DNA of 64,000 bases. Source: JAXGYX01 sp040772065 (GTDB lineage Bacteria > Bacillota > Clostridia > Saccharofermentanales > Fastidiosipilaceae). Position numbers and translations under genes: made by a program. Position 1 is the stretch's first letter. Every line of letters begins with the position of its first letter. The stretch lies in the NCBI GenBank assembly GCA_040772065.1, contig JAXGYX010000001.1, positions 1 to 64,000 on the forward strand, given 5' to 3'. A model generated the notes under the pieces. That model searched no databases, was not told the origin of the DNA, and saw only the letters and a program-made list of their open reading frames with translations. This document shows positions 1 through 7,778 of this stretch, in pieces.

Positions 1-2
1 CC

Positions 3-404
3 ATAATTAAAAAAGGTGATGCCGATATTATTCTGGGATTTGAGAAAATAGAAACTGCCCGCTGGCTGGACTATCTGAAACCGGATGGCATGGTGGTGAT
101 TAACAATGAACGGGTAAACCCGTTACCGGTTATGAGCGGCAAAGCCAAATATCCGGATGATATCCATGAAAAAATTGCTGCCCTTTTACCGCAAACTGTA
201 ATCGTAAATGCTACAGAAATTGCAACTGCCATTGGTAATGTCAAAGTTGCTAATGTGGTACTGGTGGGACTATTAAGTGCAGCGGTGGGTATACCGGCTG
301 AAGAAGTGGAAAAAGCCATAACTGAGATTGTTCCGCCCAAGGCCCTGGAAGTAAACCTGCAGGCCTTCCGCGAAGGACGCAATCGTTATCGGACAGCAGG
401 TTAA
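3..404 (+). CDS. iorB: Indolepyruvate oxidoreductase subunit beta, C-terminal part (runs off left edge)
   Basis: The frame is open from base 3 without a start, so about 133 C-terminal residues are visible. They read GDADIILGFEKIETARWL, then VVINNERVNPLPVMSGKAKY, the conserved region of the pyruvate ferredoxin oxidoreductase gamma-type domain in IorB. With IorA, this enzyme oxidatively decarboxylates arylpyruvates to aryl-acetyl-CoA with ferredoxin as acceptor, in amino-acid fermentation by strict anaerobes. The family and role are established knowledge; the assignment rests on recognised sequence. iorA would be expected just upstream, outside the window. A strong terminator follows the stop. 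Confidence 0.88.
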   Translation: MIKKGDADIILGFEKIETARWLDYLKPDGMVVINNERVNPLPVMSGKAKYPDDIHEKIAALLPQTVIVNATEIATAIGNVKVANVVLVGLLSAAVGIPAEEVEKAITEIVPPKALEVNLQAFREGRNRYRTAG

Positions 405-429
405 AAAACGGTTAATATAGAAACATTAG

Positions 430-460
430 AATCAGGTGATGTAAAGCTCACCTGATTTTT
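430..460 (+). terminator. Rho-independent terminator after iorB
   Basis: A perfect 10-bp stem (430-439 with 448-457), loop of 8, is followed directly by a T tract. It ends the iorB transcript 25 bases after the stop and separates it from rlmD. Confidence 0.9.
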
Positions 461-480
461 CATTATACAGGAGCAAAGGC

Positions 481-1737
481 ATGAAATATTTAATCGAAGG
501 AATTACTCAGCATGGGGAAGGAGTAGCCCGTATAAACGGCAAAGCCACCTTCATCTCTTACGCTGTTCCCGGTGAAGAAGTAAGAATAAGGATAACCGAA
601 GACCGAAAAAAATACTCACGGGCTGAAATAACAGAAATTATAACTGCTTCGCCTGACCGGATTGAACCGCCTTGCCCTCATTACTATAAATGTGGGGGAT
701 GTGCCTGGCAGCATATTAAATATGAACGACAACTGCAAATAAAACGGCAACTGGTAAATGATGCCCTGGAAAGAATCGGCAAAATTGACACTGAAGTTTT
801 ACCGGTAATAGGCATGGATCATCCCTGGAACTACCGTAACAAAGTTACCTGGCACATCGGAAAAACGCAGGGTGAAATGAAACTGGGATACTACCAGGCC
901 AACAGCCGCCAATTTCTGCCTATAAAGGAATGTATGCTTTTGCAACCGGGAATTACAGAACTCAGCCACTTTTTAAACTGCTATCTTTTCTTAACTGGAG
1001 CAGAAACCGGCCGTCAGGTAATAATCAGACAGGGTTCGGCTGACCATAAACTAATGTTGATAATCGAAGGATCAGTTGACCGGGAAGCATTGATTAACCT
1101 TATAAAAGGCTATCCGGGCCTCGAATCTTTGCTAGTATATGAAAATGAGCAACTAGACCTGTTGATGGGAACCCCTTATTTGAACTTTCAAATTGGTACT
1201 TATAAATACCAGGTATCGCCGCTGGCATTCTTCCAGGTAAACAACCAGCAAGCTGAACGGTTGTATCGATTGGTCAAACAGACCCTGGGGAATACGCAGC
1301 AAACTGTTCTGGATGCCTACTGTGGCACCGGTAGTATAGCCTTATATATATCGGAACAATGTAAGGAGATAATCGGAGTTGAAGCCTATGCGGAAAGTAT
1401 CCAGGATGCCAATAACAACGCCGGTTTAAACAATAAGCACAACTGCCAATTTTACACGGGAAAATGCGAACAAATCATACCGGCTCTGAATCAGCAATTT
1501 GATACCATCATTCTGGACCCGCCTCGTTCAGGTTGCCATCCCGAACTGTTGAACTCAATAATTGAAAAAAACCCCCGGAACATAATCTATGTCTCCTGCA
1601 ACCCCGCCACCCTGGCCAGAGACCTGGCCGTTCTGACCAGTGATGGATACAGAATAAACATGGTTCAGCCAGTAGACATGTTCCCACAGGCGGGACACGT
1701 TGAGACGGTTGTATTGATGTCGAGGGTAAAAGATTGA
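481..1737 (+). CDS. rlmD: 23S rRNA (uracil-C5)-methyltransferase RlmD (RumA family)
   Basis: A 418-residue protein that methylates a uracil of 23S rRNA using S-adenosylmethionine. A TRAM domain covers about residues 1-58. Iron-sulfur ligands are C65, C71, C74 and C151. The SAM motif is DAYCGTGSIAL (about 278-288), DPPRSGC lies at 346-352, the catalytic Cys is C373 in SCNPATLARD, and the general-base Glu is E408 in HVETVVLMSR. A GGAG-type site precedes the ATG. Full length and intact. Its last 40 bases are the probable attachment site of the downstream element; the gene keeps a complete 3' end (…MSRVKD). The 3' end of rumA is a known target of serine-recombinase elements in Firmicutes. Confidence 0.95.
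   Translation: MKYLIEGITQHGEGVARINGKATFISYAVPGEEVRIRITEDRKKYSRAEITEIITASPDRIEPPCPHYYKCGGCAWQHIKYERQLQIKRQLVNDALERIGKIDTEVLPVIGMDHPWNYRNKVTWHIGKTQGEMKLGYYQANSRQFLPIKECMLLQPGITELSHFLNCYLFLTGAETGRQVIIRQGSADHKLMLIIEGSVDREALINLIKGYPGLESLLVYENEQLDLLMGTPYLNFQIGTYKYQVSPLAFFQVNNQQAERLYRLVKQTLGNTQQTVLDAYCGTGSIALYISEQCKEIIGVEAYAESIQDANNNAGLNNKHNCQFYTGKCEQIIPALNQQFDTIILDPPRSGCHPELLNSIIEKNPRNIIYVSCNPATLARDLAVLTSDGYRINMVQPVDMFPQAGHVETVVLMSRVKD
1696..1727 (+). other. Candidate left attachment site (attL) in the rlmD 3' end
   Basis: These 32 bases encode the HVETVVLMSRV part of RlmD and match 62553-62584 at 26 of 32 positions. The longest identical run is GTATTGATGTC (1711-1721 and 62568-62578). Three serine recombinase genes lie within 5 kb to the right, as expected for an integrase beside its attachment site. 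Serine integrase sites share only short cores, so imperfect identity is acceptable. This is inference, not proof. Confidence 0.55.
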
Positions 1738-1745
1738 GTGTGAGA

Positions 1746-1769
1746 AAAACCTTTATATATCAAGGTTTT
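1746..1769. terminator. Hairpin after rlmD, probable bidirectional terminator
   Basis: An 8-bp stem, AAAACCTT (1746-1753) with AAGGTTTT (1762-1769), starts 9 bases after the rlmD stop. T runs close the stem in both directions. The G+C content is low, so strength is uncertain. Confidence 0.6.
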
Positions 1770-1860
1770 CAGCACACATGGGTGTGAAACCCATTGAGCG
1801 AAAAACATGAAAATATTGCTTCGCGGAAACAAGTCCATAAAGGGCTGTTTTGATAGTCAA

Positions 1861-1980
1861 GTGGTCAGGTTAGATGTCAGTGCTTGGCGAGTGGTCAAGT
1901 TAGATGTCAGCGTTCGTGAGTGGTCAGGTTAGATGTTTTTTCGGAGTTTTTTTAGGTTGTGTGGTCAGGTTGGATGTTGT
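1861..1980 (+). repeat. Four tandem copies of a 20-bp repeat
   Basis: Copies of GTGGTCAGGTTAGATGTCAG start at 1861, 1891 (one change), 1920 and 1961 (diverged 3' end), spaced 30, 29 and 41 bases apart. Arrays like this resemble the multiple transposase-binding repeats at IS21-type insertion sequence ends. No transposase gene is present, so this may be an orphan end. The right flank has weakly similar sequence (GTGTGCAAGCTAGAT at about 62688, GTATAAGTTAGATGG at about 62715). Confidence 0.75.
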
Positions 1981-2033
1981 CACAAAAATGCTGTTTAGTG
2001 AAGCGAAAATTTAAATTTGAACGGAGGGGTTGC

Positions 2034-2528
2034 ATGGTAAATGAAAAAGATGCCATTGAGATAATTTTATATGCCGAAGAAAATGAGATTGCCATTTGGT
2101 TAGATGGCGGCTGGGGGGTTGATGCTCTATTAGGAGAGGAAACAAGGGTCCACAACGATATTGATTTGTTTGTGGAAAAAAGCAATAGAAAAAAATTTCT
2201 TGAAATAATAAAAGAAAAAGGCTTTGCTGAAGTTATCGAAGCATATACCACTACAGATCACACGGTTTGGAAGGACGCTACAGGCAGGATAATCGATCTT
2301 CATATATTTGAATTCGACGAACAGGGATACCTTGTTTTTGAAGGAGAAGCTTATCCTCCGGAAGTGTTTAGTGGTATCGGGAAAATAGGAGATAAAGAGG
2401 TAAAGTGTATAGATGCTAAGAATCAAGTTTTATTTCACTTGGGATATGAGCATGATGAAAATGATGTACATGATGTAAGACTTTTGTGCGAGAGGTTTAA
2501 TATTCCTGTTCCGAATGAATATAAGTAA
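2034..2528 (+). CDS. Lincosamide-nucleotidyltransferase-like (LinA/Lnu-type) protein
   Basis: A 164-residue protein beginning at the ATG after GGAGGGG (2023-2029). Longer upstream readings begin inside the repeat array and lack this signal. The nucleotidyltransferase core is visible: WLDGGWGVDALLG (residues 22-34) and HNDIDL (40-45), with metal-binding acidic residues. The C-terminal part (FHLGYEHDENDVHDVRLL) also follows the LinA/Lnu pattern. The family adenylylates lincosamide or aminoglycoside-type drugs, but members without known resistance activity are common, so the substrate is unproven. It lies alone between the repeats and the recombinases, a typical cargo position. Confidence 0.75.
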   Translation: MVNEKDAIEIILYAEENEIAIWLDGGWGVDALLGEETRVHNDIDLFVEKSNRKKFLEIIKEKGFAEVIEAYTTTDHTVWKDATGRIIDLHIFEFDEQGYLVFEGEAYPPEVFSGIGKIGDKEVKCIDAKNQVLFHLGYEHDENDVHDVRLLCERFNIPVPNEYK

Positions 2529-2575
2529 CTGAGCAAATTTCAATTTGTCCTTGAATCTAAACACAAGAAAAATCA

Positions 2576-2610
2576 GGGCACCCTACGCTAATTTGATCGT
2601 AGAGTGCCCC
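2576..2610 (-). terminator. Terminator of the recombinase operon
   Basis: A 12-bp imperfect stem (2576-2587 with 2598-2610) is followed on the minus strand by a T-rich tract (2565-2575). It lies just past the stop of the last recombinase gene and may also stop transcription arriving from the nucleotidyltransferase gene. Confidence 0.8.
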
Positions 2611-2624
2611 GTTCCTTTTCAAAC

Positions 2625-4193
2625 TTATTCATCAATATCCACTGTAACGCCGGACTTGAATTCCACAGTGAATTTGTCCTCGTATATGGTGACCTTTTCA
2701 ATCAGCCGCCGGACAAGTTGCTCGTCGTATTCGGAGAGTGTGGTGGGTTGCTTCTTAAGGAATGTGCTCATATCAGCCATGCGCTTTTTGAGTTCATCAC
2801 GATTGGCATTTTCAACCTGCAACTCTTGCTTCTGGTCACGCAGGCGGTAAATCTCATCGCCAACTTTCTCATAATCCGCATTGGAACTGGCCAGCTTCAA
2901 AAGTTCCATTTGCAGTTCTTCCAGCCGCTTATCGATATCGGCTAAAGTCTGGTCGTTTTCACGATTAATGACGGTGGCGATGTTGTCCCGTAGAGTAGAG
3001 AGGAAAGTGTCCTTGTCGCAAAGCGCTTGGTTGATTGCGGTAACCAGTACCTGCTCAATGGTGCTCTCCAATACCGTGCTAGCATCGCAGAACTGGCCGG
3101 TGTTTTCCAAGCGGCTGACACAGCGCCAGACGATGGACTTTTTGCCTCTGTTGTTCCAATGCACCCTGCGAAAAACCTCACCGCATTTGCCGCAGATAAT
3201 TATCTGAGCAAACACGTGGTTGCTGCTAAAGGTTCTGGTCTTTCCGTTCGGGCTTGTGTGCACAATACGACGGCGGATAAGCTCTTCCTGCACCTGCATG
3301 AAAACTTCACGCGGGATGATGGCTTCATGGCTGTTCTCTACATAGTACTGCGGAACAATACCGTTGTTCTTGACCCGCTTCTTTGTAAGAAAATCAACCG
3401 TATAGGTTTTCTGCAAGAGCGCATCTCCGATGTACTTTTCATTTCGTAGAATGTTGTTAATGTTACTGGTGTGCCAGCGCTCATTACCTGCACCGTTCAG
3501 GATACCGTCGGCCTCTAACCCACGGGCAATCTTTAGCATACTGGTACCCTCAAGGTATTCCCGATAAATTCGTTTTACGATTTCGGCTTCCTCCGGTACA
3601 ACTACAAGACGCTTATTCTCATCCTTGGTGTAACCGAGGAACCGTGCGCAGTTGACCTGTATTTCACCTTGTTGGTAACGATACTGTAAACCCAGTTTCA
3701 CATTCTGACTTAAGGACTGGCTTTCCTGCTGCGCAAGGGATGCCATAATTGTGAGCATAACCTCGCCTTTGGAATCCATGGTGTTTATGTTTTCTTTCTC
3801 GAAATAGACTGGTATGTTCTTGTCCTTAAGTTGGCGGATATACTTCAAACAGTCCAGCGTGTTTCGCGCAAAGCGGCTGATGGACTTTGTAATGATCATA
3901 TCGATATTGCCGGCCATACACTCGTCAATCATGCGGTTGAATTCTTCACGCTTCTTAGTATTGGTACCGGAAATACCGTCGTCCGCAAAAATACCCGCCA
4001 GCATCCAGTCGGGGTGCCCTTGTATGTAGGCGGTGTAATGCTCAATCTGTGTGTCATAGCTGGTAGCCTGCTCCTCGCTGTCTGTGGAAACACGGCAGTA
4101 AGCAGCAACGCGAAGTTTCGGTTTTTCCTCGTCCTTGCTCTTGCGAGTATGCTTTCTTGCCGGAATCACGGTGACGCTTTTACTTACTGCCAT
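2625..4193 (-). CDS. Large serine recombinase C (site-specific integrase)
   Basis: A 522-residue large serine recombinase. The resolvase-type catalytic domain contains YCRVSTDS with the nucleophile at S36, then SRFARNTLD (about 105-113). A recombinase domain follows (about 160-285). A zinc-ribbon region has CGKCGEVF and a second pair including WRC near 340-370, then a coiled coil (about 405-475) of the sort that controls integrase directionality. Intact and full length. Its start overlaps the preceding gene by 14 bases, so it is translated in the same operon as recombinases A and B. With A it is one of two candidates for the enzyme that integrated the element in rlmD. Confidence 0.93.
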   Translation of the reverse strand: MAVSKSVTVIPARKHTRKSKDEEKPKLRVAAYCRVSTDSEEQATSYDTQIEHYTAYIQGHPDWMLAGIFADDGISGTNTKKREEFNRMIDECMAGNIDMIITKSISRFARNTLDCLKYIRQLKDKNIPVYFEKENINTMDSKGEVMLTIMASLAQQESQSLSQNVKLGLQYRYQQGEIQVNCARFLGYTKDENKRLVVVPEEAEIVKRIYREYLEGTSMLKIARGLEADGILNGAGNERWHTSNINNILRNEKYIGDALLQKTYTVDFLTKKRVKNNGIVPQYYVENSHEAIIPREVFMQVQEELIRRRIVHTSPNGKTRTFSSNHVFAQIIICGKCGEVFRRVHWNNRGKKSIVWRCVSRLENTGQFCDASTVLESTIEQVLVTAINQALCDKDTFLSTLRDNIATVINRENDQTLADIDKRLEELQMELLKLASSNADYEKVGDEIYRLRDQKQELQVENANRDELKKRMADMSTFLKKQPTTLSEYDEQLVRRLIEKVTIYEDKFTVEFKSGVTVDIDE

Positions 4194-4611
4194 TCTTGTT
4201 CACCTCCGTTTCTATTAAACTGTAGGCGTATTCCGCCTGTGCAAAGGGATCGTCGAATTCTTCTCTTCCTTCTATTACATGAAAAGCGGTTGGATAGACG
4301 ACCGTTGTTTCTTCATTTGGTTCATAAATACGACCGAGTTTCTCAGCCCGCCTGATACGCTCCGCTTCGGCGGCTGTAAATGTGTTCGGGTCGATTATGG
4401 CGGGGTAATAGTCGCCGCCAAGATAACGCGTATTACGAAGCATTCTGCCGATTCCCGCATGGAAGGCTTTGATGCCTGCTTTCTTTGCAGCGGTTGCCAA
4501 CGAGTTGCCTGACAAATAGGACTCAAACAAGGTTTTTATCTGCTCGGCTGCTTCGATATCAATAACAGCCTTTCCGTTTTCAATACGGTAGCCAAATGGT
4601 GTGTGACTCAC
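4180..4611 (-). CDS. Small recombinase-domain protein B (no catalytic domain)
   Basis: A 143-residue protein matching only the middle recombinase domain (TPFGYRIENGKAVID, then GRMLRNTRYLGGDYYPAII). It has no resolvase domain and no catalytic serine. It starts right after the stop of recombinase A and overlaps the start of C by 14 bases, so it is a co-translated accessory protein and not a random fragment. Small middle partners between two large serine recombinases recur in Firmicute phages and elements. Its role is not established; it could help DNA binding or excision. Confidence 0.8.
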   Translation of the reverse strand: MSHTPFGYRIENGKAVIDIEAAEQIKTLFESYLSGNSLATAAKKAGIKAFHAGIGRMLRNTRYLGGDYYPAIIDPNTFTAAEAERIRRAEKLGRIYEPNEETTVVYPTAFHVIEGREEFDDPFAQAEYAYSLIETEVNKNGSK

Positions 4612-6174
4612 TTATCTCACCAGCCTTTCTTTCAGTGTAATGCCGCATTTAAACTCGAATCCAATCTCCGACCTGGAATACACAACAACCCGCTCTACAA
4701 AGCGTTTGAAAATGTTCCCGTCAAAACCCCTCAGCATCGGTGCTTTGGTAGCATATTGCAGCAAAGCACTGACCTCACTTAAGTTTTGAAAATCGTTATT
4801 TATGAATCGGGTTATGGATTCCTTTTGACGGCGTAGTCGTTCTGCCTCTTGCAACAATTCATTATTACTCTTATTGTAAACGGCAGGCTCAAGATAACCT
4901 TTGGTCATCAGCCCAACCAGTACATTTCGTTGTTCTGCATTTTCTCCAAGTTTCCGGTCAAGTGTCTGAATGTTTCCCAGAGTTTCATCTGAATCCAACC
5001 CACGCAGGCTGGTAAGTAAAGGTCTGAGGACGAATTCATGACCGAAAATAAGTTTGTTCATCATGGTGACAAAAGCATATTCAAAATCTGACTCCGGGAT
5101 GTATTTCATGGAGCATTTTTCGATGTCTGCGATATGAATGGAGCAGCACCAAGCAATTCTATGCCTGCCGCTTGAATGGATTCTGCGCTTAAATGCACCG
5201 CCGCACTGACCACAGATGATGTTACCCGAAAAAGGATAGCGGTTCTGATATTTTTTATGTTGCCTTTCTAAGCCTTTTTCCTTGCCACGCTGTTCGATAA
5301 TATTCTGAGCAGCTTCATAATCTTCATGACTGATAATTGCCTCATGATGGTTTTTGATCAGATACCGATCCTTCTCACCCCTGTTGTTATGGCGATTGAA
5401 ATGGACATCGGTATAGGTTTTTTGAAAAATTGCATCTCCTGTATATTTTTCGTTTCCCACCATTCCACGGATTGTTGTTGCTGTCCAGCGGCCACCTTTT
5501 TTAGTGGGTACTTTTCGGTTGTTCAACTCGTCGGCGATTTTATGAGTGCTTTTACCGGATAGAATTGAAGCGAAAATATAGCGCACAATTTCTGCTTGTT
5601 TCTCGTTAACGACCATCTCACCATTTACGTTATCGTAGCCATAGGGCGGATAGGATATCTTGTACGTGCCATTTTGAAAGCGACGCTGAATTGACCACTT
5701 GTTGTTTTCAGCAATGGAGACCGATTCACTTTCGGCAAGTCCACTTAGGATTGACAGCATGAGTTCACTTTCCATTGACCCTGTGTTGATATTTTCCTTC
5801 TCAAAATAAAGGAAAACATTAAGGACAAGCAGCTTTCTGACCAGCTCCAGACAGTCGGTAGTGTTACGAGCAAATCTGCTGATAGACTTCGTTACAATGA
5901 GGTCTATTTTTCTGTCTTCACAGTCGGTAATCATTCGAAGCAACTCAGGGCGTTTTTCTTTTTTCGTGCCGGTGATGCCTTCGTCATAATAAAGACCTGC
6001 AAACGCCCATTCAGGGTTTGCATTGATGTAGGATTCGTAGTGTTTTATTTGCGTATCCAGACTGACGAGTTGCTCATCACTGTCAGTAGACACACGGCAA
6101 TAAGCTGCAACTCTGAGCTTGGATTGTTCAGCCAAACCGACTGTATTTTGAGCTATTTTTGTTACCTTTTTCAA
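4612..6174 (-). CDS. Large serine recombinase A (site-specific integrase)
   Basis: A 520-residue paralogue of C. I chose the TTG start at 6174 because AAGGAGGT (6181-6188) lies 6 bases upstream; a longer ATG reading to 6219 runs through that site. YCRVSTDSDEQ holds the catalytic serine, SRFARNTTD follows, then the recombinase domain, a zinc ribbon (CGQCGGAFKR … WCC) and a coiled coil (about 405-460). Intact. First gene of the A-B-C operon. A and C share the fold but differ in sequence, so they probably act on different sites or as a pair. Confidence 0.92.
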   Translation of the reverse strand: MKKVTKIAQNTVGLAEQSKLRVAAYCRVSTDSDEQLVSLDTQIKHYESYINANPEWAFAGLYYDEGITGTKKEKRPELLRMITDCEDRKIDLIVTKSISRFARNTTDCLELVRKLLVLNVFLYFEKENINTGSMESELMLSILSGLAESESVSIAENNKWSIQRRFQNGTYKISYPPYGYDNVNGEMVVNEKQAEIVRYIFASILSGKSTHKIADELNNRKVPTKKGGRWTATTIRGMVGNEKYTGDAIFQKTYTDVHFNRHNNRGEKDRYLIKNHHEAIISHEDYEAAQNIIEQRGKEKGLERQHKKYQNRYPFSGNIICGQCGGAFKRRIHSSGRHRIAWCCSIHIADIEKCSMKYIPESDFEYAFVTMMNKLIFGHEFVLRPLLTSLRGLDSDETLGNIQTLDRKLGENAEQRNVLVGLMTKGYLEPAVYNKSNNELLQEAERLRRQKESITRFINNDFQNLSEVSALLQYATKAPMLRGFDGNIFKRFVERVVVYSRSEIGFEFKCGITLKERLVR

Positions 6175-6234
6175 TTTCTCACCTCCTTGGTCAGTGTCAC
6201 ATGTTACCGTCAAAACCAAGTTATATCAACGGTT

Positions 6235-6462
6235 TTAGAGCATAATCTCAGCTAATAATGGTGAGAAAGTTTTGCGGTTTAGCTCGGTTATCTTGTTGAA
6301 CTCTGACAAGGAAATAAGTCCACAATTCATCATTGCGGTTAGTATCTGTTGTGCCCTGACATAATCGACTTCACGCTGCATTTGTTCCTGCGGTACAGGC
6401 CTTTTTTCCGATACAGCATTAATATCGCTTTTGCTGATACCTTGGTTTTGTAAGTTGTTCAC
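6235..6462 (-). CDS. SHOCT-like small protein upstream of the recombinases
   Basis: 75 residues from a GTG start preceded by GGAGG (6471-6475). The C-terminal half (ILTAMMNCGLISLSEFNKI, then FSPLLAEIML) matches the short SHOCT-type helical motif often encoded just ahead of serine recombinase genes in Clostridial prophages. It probably acts with the recombinases, but no function is known. Confidence 0.7.
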   Translation of the reverse strand: MNNLQNQGISKSDINAVSEKRPVPQEQMQREVDYVRAQQILTAMMNCGLISLSEFNKITELNRKTFSPLLAEIML

Positions 6463-6493
6463 TCAGATTTCCTCCATTCGGAGGGGAAATGAA

Positions 6494-6540
6494 AAGAGCC
6501 CCTCTACCGTCTACAGACAGAAGAGGGACTCTTGCGTACC
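6494..6540 (-). ncRNA. Conserved intergenic hairpin, copy 1 of 3
   Basis: On the minus-strand transcript, GTACGCAA leads into a 12-bp stem (6522-6533 with 6494-6505, one mismatch) that encloses the loop TCTGTCTGTAGACGGT. Inside the loop GTCT and AGAC can pair again, giving a two-tier hairpin with a symmetric internal loop. The same leader and loop recur at 36085-36131 and 40417-40459. This copy lies between the endolysin stop and the SHOCT gene. It is followed by TTTT and may double as a terminator; the other two copies have no T run. Confidence 0.7.
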
Positions 6541-6552
6541 AGCATATACTGG

Positions 6553-7290
6553 TTATTCGGTTTTGATGAAAGCATCTGTAAATCCCGCCGCCTTTACCCT
6601 TTTGAGCATGGCATCAGCATTGGCTTTGATGGCGTAAGCACCGACTTGTACACGATATAACTTTTTCGGTTCAGTTGGGGTGGGAGTGGGAGGTTTTGAC
6701 GGTTCTGTTGCCGTGAGTAGCCTTTTGACCTCTGCTCTAAATGTATCCATTGACTTGGCGTGCTTCGAAAACCAGTGACCTGGATCGGCATGGTTACTGG
6801 CGATGCCGCGTTTATGCCCCTCGTAATGACCGATAATAACGCCATCTGCCATCGGGTCGAGATTATACTCCTTGCAGAGATAGGCACACAGTTCGGTGGC
6901 TTCCTTGTAGACTGCGTTGAAATAGGCTTTGTCGGTTAGGCCATCCTCGCAGATTTCAAAACTTGTGTGACTGTCATTGACCGATCCTTTTGAGCCGGAA
7001 GCCCCATGCCAACCGCGATGATTCCACGGCAGTGTCTGATAGGTAGCAATACTGCCATCAGCCAGTTTTCCGATGAAGCCATGTACGCAGACCTGCCGAC
7101 CGTCCGGTTTGTCTTGATTCCAGTGGTTGTTATATTGATTCTTGCCAAGCAATCCATCGTCCGGACCCACATAACGACGCAGATTCGGATTGTTCGCGCC
7201 GGTGGAGTGAACCATAATGCCTTTGACAGTAATAGTCCTGCCAGCCTTGTAGCAGGCGTTGTTTGTGAATATCAATTTCCGTAGATTCAT
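6553..7290 (-). CDS. Phage endolysin: N-acetylmuramoyl-L-alanine amidase with SPOR domain
   Basis: A 245-residue lysis enzyme. Residues 20-180 form an Amidase_2 (T7 lysozyme-like) domain: GIMVHSTGANN carries a zinc histidine at H28, and HADPGHWF near the end holds further ligands. A proline/threonine linker (about 194-205) leads to a C-terminal SPOR-type peptidoglycan-binding repeat (YRVQVGAYAIKANADAMLKR). It cleaves the amide bond between MurNAc and the stem peptide at lysis. Its start overlaps the holin stop by 4 bases, a standard lysis cassette. Confidence 0.92.
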   Translation of the reverse strand: MNLRKLIFTNNACYKAGRTITVKGIMVHSTGANNPNLRRYVGPDDGLLGKNQYNNHWNQDKPDGRQVCVHGFIGKLADGSIATYQTLPWNHRGWHGASGSKGSVNDSHTSFEICEDGLTDKAYFNAVYKEATELCAYLCKEYNLDPMADGVIIGHYEGHKRGIASNHADPGHWFSKHAKSMDTFRAEVKRLLTATEPSKPPTPTPTEPKKLYRVQVGAYAIKANADAMLKRVKAAGFTDAFIKTE

Positions 7291-7697
7291 TTCTGTTCAT
7301 CCTTTCCATGAAGCTGTGCCAGCACATCTTTTAACTTGGCAGGCACGGGTAACCCAATAGCCGTGGCATTCTCAACGAGAGAAATTCCCTCATTAGCAAT
7401 GTAGAAGAAGATAATCGCCGTCCGAAGTGGTGCTCCCGTGCCGCCGAGCAGATAGGTGTCGATGAGATGACCAATGCCGACCACAAGGAATAGCGCTACC
7501 TTCTTGGCGATACCCTGCGCTCCGATTCTGCTGGACAGTTTTTTCTCCACAATTGCCCGAAGCACGCCCGTGATGTAGTCGACGACCACGAAGGCGATGA
7601 GCGCATAAAGGAAGCCGTCCAATCCGCCCAAAAACCAGCCAAGCGTACCTCCGATGGCTGCAAATGCAACCTGAATCCAGTTCCAAATCTCTTTCAT
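7287..7697 (-). CDS. Phage holin (toxin secretion/phage lysis family)
   Basis: 136 residues with three to four hydrophobic segments (about 10-28, 30-48, 66-85, 92-108), the motif DYITGVLRAIVEKKLSSRIG and a charged C-terminus, all typical of the Firmicute phage-lysis holin family. It permeabilises the membrane so that the endolysin encoded by the next gene, overlapping by 4 bases, reaches the wall. Confidence 0.9.
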   Translation of the reverse strand: MKEIWNWIQVAFAAIGGTLGWFLGGLDGFLYALIAFVVVDYITGVLRAIVEKKLSSRIGAQGIAKKVALFLVVGIGHLIDTYLLGGTGAPLRTAIIFFYIANEGISLVENATAIGLPVPAKLKDVLAQLHGKDEQK

Positions 7698-7725
7698 TTT
7701 CGTTTTACCTCCTGTTTTTTCGCAT

Positions 7726-7752
7726 AAAAAACGCCTGCTGAATATGCAGGCG
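7726..7752 (-). terminator. Terminator between tail and lysis genes
   Basis: A perfect 7-bp GC stem (CGCCTGC 7732-7738 with GCAGGCG 7746-7752) is followed on the minus strand by six T residues. It ends the tail transcript before the holin, so lysis genes need read-through or their own promoter. Confidence 0.85.
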
Positions 7753-7778
7753 CGAATGCCAATATGAATGATTATTCT

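Noticed and set aside
1861..1980. Possible CRISPR array
   Set aside because: Four repeats but spacers of only 9-21 bases, one repeat diverged, and no cas genes anywhere in the window.
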